From Panulirus ornatus (taxonomy: Eukaryota; Arthropoda; Malacostraca; Decapoda; Palinuridae), in assembly GCF_036320965.1 (NCBI RefSeq), contig NC_092235.1, positions 9,652,651-9,716,650 of the forward strand: a stretch of 64,000 nt of DNA, read 5' to 3'. Below, piece by piece: positions 1 to 12,800 of the stretch. Positions within the stretch are counted from its first letter, which is position 1; each line of letters opens with the position of its first letter. The notes beneath the pieces are model-generated. The model saw nothing but the letters and a program-made list of their open reading frames with translations. It searched no databases and was not told where the DNA came from. The position numbers were made by a program, and so were the translations under genes.

Positions 1-234
1 TTGTTAGCATGGCAGATTAACCGTAGTATTCTGTTGATCTTCATTGTGTTGTTAGCATAGGAGATTAACCTTAATCTCCTGTTGATCATGGTGGTGTCGT
101 TAGCATGGTAGATTAACCTTAGTTTTCTGTTGATTAGGCGGGTGTTAGCATGCCATATCAACCGTATTCTTCTGTTGATCATGGTAGTGTTGTTAGCATG
201 GTAGATTGAACGTAGTCTTCTGTTGATCTTGATG

Positions 235-3000
235 GTGTTGTTAGCATGGAAGATTAACCGTAGCCTCCTTTTGATCGATGTGGTGTCGTTTACATGGCAG
301 ATTTACCTTAGTCGTCTATTGATCATGATGGTTTTCTTAGCATAGCAGATTAACCACAGTCTTCCGCTTAGTGTGGTGTTGTTAACATGGCAGATTAACC
401 GTATCCTTTTATTGATCATGGTGGTGTTATTAGCATGAGAGATTAACCGTAGGATTTTGTTGATATTGTTGGTGTTGATAGCAGGGCAGATTAACCGTAG
501 TATAAATTTGATCATGGTGGTTGTTGTTAGCATTGGATATTTACCGTAGTCTCCTCTTAATCAGGGTGGTGTTGCAAGCAGGGCAGATTAACCTTAGGCT
601 TCTGTTGATCTTGGTGGTGTTTTTAGCATGGCAGATTAATTATATGCTTCTTTTGATGATGGTGGTGCTATTAGGATGGCAAATTAACCGTAGTCTTCTG
701 TTGATTACAGTAGTGTTGTTACCATGGCAGATTAACGTTGTTTTCTGTTGATCTTGGTAATGTTGTTAGTATGGCAGATTAAACGTAGCCATCTGTTGAT
801 CATGGTGGTGTTTTTAAAATGGAAAATTAACTGTAGTCTCCTATTTATCATGGAGGTATTGTTACGATGGCAGATCAACCGTAGTCTTCTGTTGACCTTT
901 GTGGTGTTGTTAGCATAGCAGATTAAACGTAGCCTATCGTTGATCATGGTGGTGTTGCTAATATGGCAGATTAACCTTAGGCTTCTGTTGATCATGATGG
1001 TGTTGTTATCATGGCAGATTAATTAAGCCCTCTGTTGATCATGGTGTTGTTAGCATGGGAGTTTAATTGTAGTCTCCTGTTGATCATGGTGGTGTTGTTA
1101 ACATGGCAAATTAACCGTAGTCTTCTGTTGATTAGGCTGGTGTTGTTAGCACGGTAGATTAATCGTATTCTTTTGTTGATCATGGTTGTGTTGTTAGCGT
1201 GGAAGATTAAACGTAGTCTTTTCTTGATCTTGATAGTGTTGTTAGCATGGGAGAATAACCGTAGCCTCGTGTTCATCATAGTGGTGTTGTTTGCATGGCA
1301 GACTAACCTTAGTCGTCTGCAGATCATGATGGTTTTGTTAGCATAGCAGATTAACCACAGTCTTCTGTTTAGTGTGTTGTTAACATGGCAGATTAACTGT
1401 ATTCTTTTATTGACTATGGTGGTGTTGTTAGCATGAGTGATTAACCGTAGTATTTTGTTGATCTTGTTAGTGTTGTTAGCATGGCAGATTAACCGTAGTA
1501 TAAATTTGATCATGGTGGTTGTTGTTAGCATTGGATATTTACCGTAGTCTCCTCTTAATCAGGGTGGTGTTACAAGCATAGCAGATTAACCTTAGGCTTC
1601 TGTTGATCATGGTGGTGTTTTAGCGTGGCAGATTTACCGTAGTCTTTTCTTGATCTTGATGGTGTTGTTAGCATGGGAGAATAACCGTAGCCTCCTGTTG
1701 ATCATAGTGGTGTTGTTTGTATGGTAGATTTACCTTAGTCGTGTGTAGATCATGATAGTTTTGTTAGCATAGCAGATTAAACACAGTCTTCTGTTTACTG
1801 TGGTGTTGTTAACATGGCAGATTAATCGTATTCTTTTAGTGACCATGGTGGTGTTGTTAGCATGAGAGATTAACCGTAGTACTTTGTTGATCTTGTTGGT
1901 ATTGTTAGCATGGCAGATTAACCGTAGAATAAATTTGATCATGGTGGTTGTTGTTAGCATTGGATATTTACCGTAGTCTCCTCTTAATCAGGGTGGTGTT
2001 GCAAGCATGGCAGATTAACCTTAGGCTTCTGTTGATCATGTTGGTGTTTTAGCGTGGCATATTAACCGTATGCCTCTATTGATGATGGTGGTGTTATTAG
2101 GATGACAAATTAATTGTAGTCTTATGTTGATTATAGTAGTGTTGTTACCATGGCAGATTAACCGTAGTTTTGTGTTGATCTTGGTAATGTTGTTAGCATG
2201 GCAGATTAAACGTGGCCTTTTGTTGAGCATGGCGGTGCTGTTAGCATGGGAAATTAACCGTAGTCTCCTATGTGTTATGGAGGTGTTGTTAGGATGGCAG
2301 ATTAACCGTAGTCTTCTGTTGACCTTTGTGAGGTTCTTAGCATGGCAGAGTAAACGTTGCCTACTGTTGATCATGGTAGTGTTGCAAGCATGGCAGATTA
2401 ACCTTAGGCTTCTGTTGATCATGGTGGTGTTATCATGGCAGATTAATTACGCCTTCCGTTGATCATGGTGGTGTTGTTAGCATGGGAATTTAAATGTAGT
2501 CTCCTGTTGATCATAGTGGTGTTATTAGCATGGCAGATTAACCGTAGTCTTCTGTTGATTAGGCTGGTGTTGTTAGTACGACAGATTAACCGTGTTCTTT
2601 TGTTGAATATGATTGTGTTGTTAGCATGGCAGATTAACCGTAGTCTTTCCTTGATCTTAATGGTGTTGTTAGCATGGGAGACCAACCGTAGCCTCCTGTT
2701 GATCATAGTGGTGCTGCTTACATGGCAGATTAACCTTAGTTGTGTGTAGATCATGGTGGTTTTGTTATCATAGGAAATTAATCGCAGTTTTCTCTTTATT
2801 ATAGTGGTGTTGTTATCATGGTAGATTAACCGTATTCTTTTGTTGATTATGATGGTGTTGTTAGCATGAAAGCTCAACCGTAGTATTTTGTTGATCTTAT
2901 TGGTGTTGTTAGCATGGCAGATTAAGCGTAGTATTCTCCTGATCCTTGTGGCGTTGTTAGCATGGCATATCAATGTAGCCTTCTGTTGAGCATGGTGGTG
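235..3000. repeat. Higher-order duplication of about 1,427 bp inside array 1
   Basis: A distinctive block (GATCATGATGGTTTT followed by a unit reading TTAACCACAGTC) occurs at 321, 1,322 and 1,748, with a more diverged copy at 2,749. Spacings are 1,001, 426 and 1,001 bp, so the pair 321/1,322 is repeated as 1,748/2,749 at an offset of 1,427 bp. A second marker, AAATTTGATCATGGTGGTTG, occurs at 504, 1,502 and 1,931. The rare unit ending in TTAGGATGG near 660 recurs near 2,095. The copies are clearly diverged, so this duplication is not recent. Confidence 0.75.
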
Positions 3001-6000
3001 ATGTTACCAAAAGAAATTAACCGTAGTCTCCTGTTGATCATGGTGGTGTTGTTTGCATGGCAGATTAACATTAGTCTCCTGTTGATCATGGTGGCATTGT
3101 TTGCATGGCAGATTAACCTTAGTCTTATGTTGATAATGGTGGTGCTGTTAGCATGGCAGATTAACCGTTGTCTTCTGTTGATCTGAGATGTGTTTTTAGC
3201 ATGTCAAATTAATCATATCTTCTGTTGGTCATGGTGGTGTGTTGTTACTATGAGATTAACCGTAGTCTCCTGTTGATCATGGTGGTGTTGTTAGCTTGGC
3301 AGATTAACTTCAGTCTTCTGCTGATCATGGTGAGGTAAGCATGGCAGATTAACCATAGTCATCTAATGATTATGGATTGTGGTGGTGCTGTTAACACGGC
3401 AGATTAACCGTATTGTTATATTCATCATGGTGGTTTTGTTAGCACATCAGGTTAACCGTAGAATTCCGTTGATCATGTTGGTGTTAGTATGGCAGATTAA
3501 ACGTTGTCTTCTGTTGATCATATTGGTGTTGTTAGCAAGGCAGATTAACCTTAAAATTCTGTTGATCATGATGTTGTTGTTAGCATGGCAGATTAATCTT
3601 AGTCTTCTGCTGATCATGGTGGTATTGTAAGCATGGCAGATTAACCAGAGTCATCTAATGATTATGGTGATGTTGTTAACATGGCAGATTAACCGTATTC
3701 TTCAGTTCATCATGGAGGTGTTGTTCGCATATCAGATAAACATAGAATTCTTTTGATCATGTTGGTGTTGTTAGCATGGCAGGTTAACCGTAGCTTTCTG
3801 TTGATCATATTGGTGTTGTTAGCATGGCAGATTAACCGTAGAATTCTGTTGATCATATTGGTGTTGTTAGCATGGCAGATTAACCGTAGAATTCTGTTGA
3901 TCATATTGGTGTTGTTAGCATGGCAGATTAACCGTAGAATTCTGTTGGTCTTGTTGATCTTGTTAGCATGGCAGATTAACTGTATTTTTATGTTGATCAT
4001 GTTGGTGTTGTTAGCATGGCAGATTTACCGTGGTCATCTGTTGATCATGGTGGTGTTGTTACCATGGAAGATTAACTGCAGTCTTCTGTAGATCTTGGTA
4101 GTGTTGTTAGCATAGCACAATAACCGTAGCCTTCTGTTGATCATGGTGTTGTTCTCAGCATCGGAGATTAACCGTACTCTTCTGTTGATCTAGGTGTTGT
4201 TAGCAAGGCAGACAAACCTGAGACTTCTGTTCATCATGGTGATGTTGTTAGCATGGCAGATTAACCGTAGACTTCTGTTTATTGGGGTGCTGTTGTTAAC
4301 ATGGCAGATTAACCGTATTTTTCTGTTGTTCATGGTGGTTTTGTTAGCATGATAGATTAACTGTAGCATTCTGTTGGCCTAGTTGATGTTAGCATGGCAA
4401 ATTAACCGTAGTCTTCTACTGATCTTGGTGGTGTTGTTAGAATGGCAGATTAACCGTAGTCTTCTGTTGATCATGGTGGTATTGTTAGCATGGCAGATTA
4501 ACCATTGTCTCTTGTTGATCATGGTGGTGTTGTTAGCATGGCAGATTAAGCGTAGTCTTCTTTTGATTAGGGTGATGTTACCATGGCATGTAAACTTAGT
4601 CTTCTGTTGTTAGCATGGCAGGTGAAATGTAGTATTTTGTTAATCTTGGCGGTGTTGTTAACATTGTAGATTAGCCGTAGTCTTCTGCTGATCATGGTGG
4701 TGTTGTTAGGACGGCAGATTAACCTTAGTCTTCTGGTGATCATGGTGTTCTTCTTAGCATGGCACATTAACCGTAGACTTATGTTTATCTTGGTCGTGCT
4801 TTTATCATGGCAGATTAACCGTAGTCTTATTGATCACGGAGGTGTTGTTATCATGGCAGATTAATCGTATTGTTCTGTTGATCAGGGTGGTGTTGTTAGC
4901 ATGGCAGATTAACCATAGTCTCCTGTTGATCATGGTGGTGGTGTTTGCATGGCAGATTAACCGTAATCTTCTGTTGATTATGGTGGCATTAATGCATAGC
5001 ATACTAAACGTAGTCTTCTGTTGATCTTGGTGGTGTTGTTAGCATGGCAGATTAACTGTAGTCTTCTGTTGATCTTAGTGGTGTTGTTAGCATGGCAGAT
5101 TAACCTTAATCTTCTGTTGATTATGGTGGGGTAGTTCGCATGACAGAATAACCGTAGGCTAACGTTGATCAAGACGGAATTGTTAACATGGCAGATTAAT
5201 TGTAGACTTCTCTTGATCATGGTTGTGTTGTTAGCATGGCAGATTGACAGTAGATCTCTGTTTATCATGGTGGTGTTGCTAGCATGGCAGATTAACCGTA
5301 GTCTTTTGTTGATCCTGATAGTGTTGTAAGCATGACAGATAAACCTTAATCCTCTGTTGATCAAGGTGGTGTTGTTAGGATGGCAGATTAACCGTAGTCT
5401 TCTGTTGACCATGGTTTTGATGTTGTTAGCATAGAAGTTTAATCGTAGTCTTTTGTTGATAATGGTGGTATTGTTAGCAAGGCAGGTTAACCATACTCTA
5501 CAGTCGATCATGGTAGTGTTTTTAGCATGGACAATTATCCGCAGACTTTTCTTGATATTGGTGTTGTTAGCATTGAGGATTAACCGTAGTCTTCTGTTGA
5601 TCATGGTGGTGTTCTTAGGTTAGCAGATTAACCGTAGTCATTTGTTGATCTTGATGGTGTTCTAAGCACGACAGATAAACCTTAATCTTCTGTTGATCAA
5701 GATGGTGTTGTTAGCACAGTACATTAACCTTAATCTTCTGTTGATCATGGTGTTGTTCTTAGCATAACAAATTAACCGTAATCTTCTGTTGATCTTGGTG
5801 GTGTTAGCATGACACATTAGTCTTTTCTGATCATGGTGGTGTTGTTACCATGGGAGATTTACCGTACTCTCCTATTGATCATAGTGTTGTTAGCATGGCA
5901 GATTAACTTTAGTCTTTTGTTGATCATGGTGGTGTTGTTAGCATGGCAAAACCGTAGTCTTCTGTTGATTATGGTAGTGTTGTTAACATGGCAGATTAAC

Positions 6001-7972
6001 CTTATTCTTCTGCTGATCATGGTGGTGTTGTTAGCATGGCAGATTAACCATAGAATATTGTTGATCTTATTGGTGTTGTTAGCATGGCAGATTAAACGTA
6101 GTCTTTTGTAGATCATGGCGGTGTTGTTAGCATTGTATATTAAGCGTAGTCTTTTCTTGATCATATTGGTGTTGTTAGCATGGCAAATTAACCGTAGTCT
6201 TCTGTTGATCATGGTGGTGTTCTTAGCAAAGCAGATTAACCGTAGTCTTTTGTTGATCATGGTGGTGTTCTTAACATGGCAAACTAGCCTTAATCTTCTA
6301 TTGATCATGGTGGTGTTGTTAGCATAGCACATTAACCTTAATCTTCTGTTGATTATGGTGGTGTTCTTAGCATAGCACGTTAACCGTAGTCTTCTGTTGA
6401 TCTTGGTGGTGTTAGCATGGCAGATTGACCGTAGCATAAAGTTGATCATGGTGGGTTTTGCTAGCATGGGAAATTAACCGTAGTCTCCTCTTGATCATGG
6501 TGATGTTGCAAGCATGGCAGATCAACCTTAGGCTTCTGTTGATCATGGTGCTTGATAGCATAGCAGATTATACGTTTGCTTCTGGAGATGATGGTGGTAT
6601 TGTTAACACGTCAGATTAACCGTAGTCTTCTGTTTATTATGGTGGTGTTGTTCACATGGCAGCTTAACCGCATTCTTTTGTTGATCATGGTGGTGTTGTT
6701 AGCATGGCAGATTAACCGTAGTCTATTGTTGATCTTAGTGGTCTTGTTAGCATGGCAGGTTAACTGTAGCTTTCTGTTGATCACGGTGGTGTTGTTAGCA
6801 TGACAGGCTAACCGCAACCTGCTGATCATGGTGGTTACCATGGGAGATTAACCGTACTCTCCTATTGATCATGGTAGTGTTGTTAGCATGGCAGATTAAC
6901 CTTAGTCTTTTGTTGATCATGGTGGTGTTGTTAGCATGGCATATTAACCATAGTTTTCTGTTGATCATGGAGGTGTTGTTAGCATGAAAGTTTAACCGTA
7001 GTCTTTTGTTCATCATGGAGGAGTTGTTAACAAGGCAGGTTAACTATACTCTACAGTTGACCACGGTGGTGTTGTTAGCATGAAAAATTACTCTTAGTCT
7101 TCTGTTGATTTTGGTGTTATTATGACAAATTAACCTTAGTCTTCTGTTGATAATGGTGGTGTTGTTAGCATGGCAGATTAACTTGTAGTTTTCTGTTGAT
7201 CATGGCAGTGTTGTTACCATGGTAGATTAAACGTAGGCTTCTGCTGATCTTGTTTGTATAGTTACCATCGATGATTAATAGTAGCCTTCTATTGGTCATG
7301 GAAGTGTTGTTAGCATGGGAGATTAACCGTAGTCTCCTGTTGATCATGGTGGTGTTAGCATGGCTGAATAACCTTTGTCTTCTGTTGATCATGGTGGTGT
7401 TGTTAGAATGGCAGATTAACCGTAGTCTTCTGTTGATTAGGGCGGTGTTAAATTGCAGATTAAACGTATTCTTCTGCTGATCATGATGGTATCGTTAGTA
7501 TGACAGATTAACCATAGTATTCTGTTGGTTTAGATGGTGTTGTTAGCATGGCAGATTTACCGTAGTCTACTGTTCATCTTGGTGGTGTTGTTGGATGGCA
7601 GATTAACTGTAGCATTCTGTTGATCATGGAGGTAATTTTAGTATGGGAGATTAACCATAGTCTACTGTTGATCATGGTGATGTTGTTAGCATGGCAGATT
7701 AATAGAAATTTTCTGTTGATTAGGGTTGTGTTGTTAACATGGAAGCTGAAGCGTATTCTGTTGATCATGGTAGTGTTGTTAGCATAGCAAATTAACCGTA
7801 GCCTTCTGTCGATCTTAGTGGTGTTGTTAGCATTGTAGATTAAACTTAATCGCCTGTTGATCATGGTGGTGTTTTCACCATGAGAGATTAACCGTAGTTT
7901 CCTGTTGATCATGGTGGTGTTGTCACCATGGCAGATTAATTGTAGAATTCTGTTGATCTTGGTGGTGTTGTT

Positions 7973-8262
7973 AGCATGGCAGATTCACGTAGTCTTCTGT
8001 TCTGTTGACATGGCGGTGTTGTTAGCATGGCAGATTAACCGTAATCTTCTGTTGATCATATTGGTGTTGCTAACATGGCAGACGAAACGTAGTCTTCTGT
8101 TCATCTTGGTGGTGTTGTATACACAGTAGATTAACCGTAGTTTCTGTTGATCATGATGGTGTTGTTAGCAAGGTAGATTAACCTTAATCTTCTTTTGGTC
8201 ATGATGTTGTTCTTCGCATAGCACATTAACCGTAGTCTTATGCTAATCTTGGTGGTGTTGTT
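7973..8262. repeat. 290-bp segment of array 1, first member of a near-identical pair
   Basis: This stretch, including the rare variants AGATTCACGTAGTC, TCTGTTCTGTTGACATGG and TTGTATACACAGTAG, is repeated at 9,583-9,872 at an offset of exactly 1,610 bp. By eye I find one mismatch (8,156 A versus G in the other copy) over about 290 bp, while neighbouring random units differ at many positions. That marks a recent duplication or conversion. Confidence 0.85.
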
Positions 8263-9582
8263 TGCATGGCAGATTAACCGTAGTCTTCTCTTGATCTGGG
8301 CGGAGTTAATAGCACGGCAGATCACTTATAGTCTTCTATTGATCATGGTGGTGTTAGCATGGCAGAGTTTCTTTAATCTTCTATTAATCATGGTGGCATT
8401 GTTAGCAAGATACATTCACCACAGTTTTCTGTTGATCATGGTGGCATTGTTAGCAAGACACATTCACCGCAGTCTTCTGTTGATCATGGTGGCGATGTTA
8501 GCAAGGAAGAGAAACCGTAGTCTTCTGTTGATCATGGTGGTGTTAGCATGGTAGATTAATCGTAGACTTTTGTTGGTGTTGTTAGCATGGAAGAATAAAC
8601 GTAGTCTTCTCTTGATCATGGTGGTGGTGTTACCATTTCAGATTTAACGTAGTCTTATGTTGACCATGGTGGTGCTGTTATCGTGGCAAATTAAACTTAG
8701 TCTTATGTTGATCATGATGGTGTAGTTACGATGGCAGATTAACCGTAGTCTCCTGTTGATCATGGTGATATTGTTAGCATGGCGGATTAACCGTAGTCTT
8801 CTGTTTATTAGGGTGGTGTTGTTAACATAGCAGATTAACTACAGTCTTCTATTGATCTTTGTGGTGCTGTTAGCATGGCACATTAACCTTAATCTTCTGT
8901 TCATCATATTGGTGTTATAAGCTTGGCACATTAAAAGTAGTCTTCTGTTGATTATCGTGGTGTTGATAGCAAGGCTGATTAAGCGTAGTCTTCCCTTCAT
9001 CATGATGGTGTTGTTAGCATGGCAAATTAACCATATGTATTCTGTTAATCTTGTTGGTTTTGTTAGCATGGCAGATTAACCGTAGCCTTCTGTTGATCAT
9101 AGTGGTATTGTTTGCATGGGAGATTAACCGTGGTCTCCTGTTGATCATGCTGGTGTTATTAGCATGGCAGATTAACCTCAGTCCTCTGTTCATCATGGCA
9201 GTGTTGTCAGCGAGGCAGGTTAACCGTAGTCGTCTGTTGATTAGGGTGGTGCTTCTAACATGACAGCTTAACAGTATTCTTCTGTTGATCATGGCGGTGT
9301 TGTTAGCATGGCAGATTAACCGTAGTCTTTTGTTTATCTTAATGGTGTTGTTAGAATGGCAGATTAACCGTAGCCTTCTGTTGATCATGGTGGTGTTGTT
9401 ACCATGGGAGATTAACCGCAGTCTTTTGTTCATAATGGTGGTGTTATTAGCATGGCAGATTAACCTTATCCTTCTGTTGATCATTGTGGTGTTGTTAGCA
9501 TGGCAGTTTAACCGCAGTCTTCTGTTGATTATGGTGGTGTTGTTAACATGGCAGATTAACCGTATTCTGTTGAGCATGGCAG

Positions 9583-9872
9583 ATTCACGTAGTCTTCTGT
9601 TCTGTTGACATGGCGGTGTTGTTAGCATGGCAGATTAACCGTAATCTTCTGTTGATCATATTGGTGTTGCTAACATGGCAGACGAAACGTAGTCTTCTGT
9701 TCATCTTGGTGGTGTTGTATACACAGTAGATTAACCGTAGTTTCTGTTGATCATGGTGGTGTTGTTAGCAAGGTAGATTAACCTTAATCTTCTTTTGGTC
9801 ATGATGTTGTTCTTCGCATAGCACATTAACCGTAGTCTTATGCTAATCTTGGTGGTGTTGTTAGCATAGCAG
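9583..9872. repeat. 290-bp segment of array 1, second member of the pair
   Basis: Near-identical to 7,973-8,262. The similarity ends where this copy reads TTAGCATAGC and the first reads TTTGCATGGC; on the left it starts after TTGAGCATGG, where the first copy has TTAGCATGG. Confidence 0.85.
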
Positions 9873-12800
9873 ATTAACAGTAGATTGCTGTTGATCTTGT
9901 TGGTATTGTTAGCATGGGAGATTAACCGTAGTCTTCTGTTGAACATGATAGTGTTGTTACCATGGAAGATTAGCTGTAGTCTACTGTTCATCATGGTGGT
10001 GTTGTAAGCATTGTATACTAACTGTAATCTTCTGTTGATCATGGTGGTGTTGCTAGCTGGGCATATTAAAAGTCGTCTTCTAGTGAACTTGGTGGTGTTG
10101 TTAGCATGGTAGATTAACAGTAGTCTTCAGTTGATCATTGTGGTATTGTTAGCATGGTATACTATCTTTAGTCTTCTGCTGATAATGGTGGTGTTGTTAG
10201 CATGGCAAATTAAACGTTTTCGTCTGTTGATGATGGTGGTGATGTTAGCATGGCAGATTAACCGTAGTCGTCTGTTGATCATGGTGGTGTTGTTAGCATG
10301 GCAGATTAACCTTAATCTTCTGTTGATCATGGCGGTGTTGTTAGCATGGCAGATTCACAGTAGTCTTCTGTTGATCATGGTGGTGTTGCTAATATATCAG
10401 ATTAATCGTATTCTTCTGTTGATCATGGTGGTGCTCTTAGCATGACTGACTATCCTTAGTATTCTGTTGCTCTTGGTGTTTTAGCATAGCAGATTAACCG
10501 TAGTCTTCTGTTGATCTTGGTAGTGTTGTTAGAATGGTAAATTAAACGTAGCCTTCTGTTGATCATGGTGGTGTTACCATGGCAGATTAACCGTAGTCTC
10601 CTGTTGATCATGGTGTTATTGTTATCATGGTAGATTAACCTTAGTCTTCTGTTGATCATGGTGGTGTTGTTATCATAGCAGATTAACCGTTGTCTTGTGT
10701 TGATAAGGTTGGTGTTTACACGGCAGTTTAAAAATATTCTCCTGTTGATCATGACGGTATTGTTGGCATGGGAAATTAACCGTAGTCTTCTGTTGATCTT
10801 AGTGGTGTTGCTAGAATGACAGATCCACCGTAGCCTTCTGTTGATCATGATGGTATTGTTACCATGGGAGATTAACCGTAGTCTTCTGTTGATCATGGTA
10901 GAGTTGTTAGTATGGCAGTTTACCTTAGTCTTCCGTTGAAATGGTGCTGTTGTTAGCATGGCAGATTAACCGAAGTCTTCTGTTGACTTTGGTGGTGTTG
11001 TTAACATAGCAGATTATCCTTGGTGATCGTGGTGGTGCTGTTACTATGGCAGATTGACCGTAGAATTCTGTTGATCTTGTTGGTGTATCTAGCATTGGAG
11101 ATTAACCGTAGTCTTCTGTTGATCAAATTGGTGTTGTTATCATGGCAGTTTAACCGTAGTCTTCTGTTGATCATATTGGTGTTGTTGGCATGGAAGATGA
11201 AACGTAGTCTTCTCGTCATCTTGGTGGTGTTATTGACACAGTAGATTAACGGTAGTCTTCTGTTGATCATGGTGGTGTTGTTAGCAAGGCAGATTAATCG
11301 TAATCTTCAGGTGATCATGGTGTTGTTCTTAGCATGGCACATTAACCGTAGTCTTATGTTTATGTTGGTGGTGTTCGCATGGAAGATTGACCGTAGTCAT
11401 CTGTTGATCTGGGTGGTGTTATTAGCACGGCAGATTAACCGTAGTATTCTATTGATCATGGTGGTGTTGTCATCATGGCATATTAACCTTAATCGCCTGT
11501 TGATCGCGGTGATGTTGTTATTTAGGAACATTCACCGCAGTCATAGGTTGATCATGGTAATGTTTTCAGCATGGCAGATAAACCGTAGTCTTCTGTTGAT
11601 CATGGTGGTGTTGTTACCATGGCAGATAAACAGTAGTCTTCTGTTGATCATGGTGGTCTTGTTAGCATGGCAGATTTACCGTAGTCTTCTGTTGATCATG
11701 GTAGTGGTGTTAGCATGGCAGACTAACCATAGTATTCTGTTGATCTTTTTGGTGTTGTTAGCATGGCAGATTAACCGTGTTCTGTTGATCATGGTGGTGT
11801 TGTTACCATGGGAGATTAAACCGTAGTCTTCTGTTAATCATGGTTTTCTTCTTAGCATGGCAGATTAATCTTAGTCTTCTGTTGATCATGGTGGTGTTGT
11901 TAGCATGGCAAATTAACCCTAGTCTTCTGGTGATTATGATGGCGTTGTTAACATGGCAGATTAATCTTGTTCTTCTGTTGATCATGGCGGTGCTTTTACC
12001 ATAGTATAATAATCGTAGAATTCTGTTTATCTTGGTGTTGTTAACATGGCAGATTAACAGTAATCTTCTGTTTATCATGGTGGTGTTGTTAGCATGGCAG
12101 ATTAACCGTAGTATTCTGTGGATCATTTTGGTGTTGTTAGCATAGCAGATGAAACGTAGTCGTCTCGTCATCTTGGTGGTGTTGTTAACATAGTATAGTG
12201 TTTCGTTGATCATGTTGTTGTCAGCAAAGCAGATTAACCTTAATCTACTGGTGATCATGGCAATGTTCTTGGAATGGCACATTAACCGTAGTTTTATGTT
12301 TATCTTGGTGTGTTGATAGCATGGGAGATATACCGTAGTCTTCTATAAATCTGGGTGGTCTTGTTAGCACGGTAGATTAACCATAGTCTTCTATTGATCC
12401 TGGTGTTATTAGCATGGAAGATTAACCTTAATCATCACTTGATCATGGTGGTGTTGTTAGCAAGGCGCATTGACCGCAGTCTTCTGTTGATCATGGTAGT
12501 GTTGTTAGCATGGCAGGTAAACTGCAGTCTTCTTTTGATCATGGTGGTGTTGTTAAAATGGCAGATTAACCGTGGTTTTCTGTTGATCTTGTTGGTGTTG
12601 TTAAAATAGCAGATTAATCGTAGTCTCCTGTTGATCATGGTGGTGGTGTTAGCATGGCAGATTAATTGTAGTCTTTTGTTGATCATGGTGGTAATATTAG
12701 CATGGCATACTATCCATAGTCTTCTGTTGATCATGGTGGTGTTGTTAGCATGGCAGAATAATGGCAGTCTTCTGTTAAAAGTGGGGGTATTGTTAGCATG

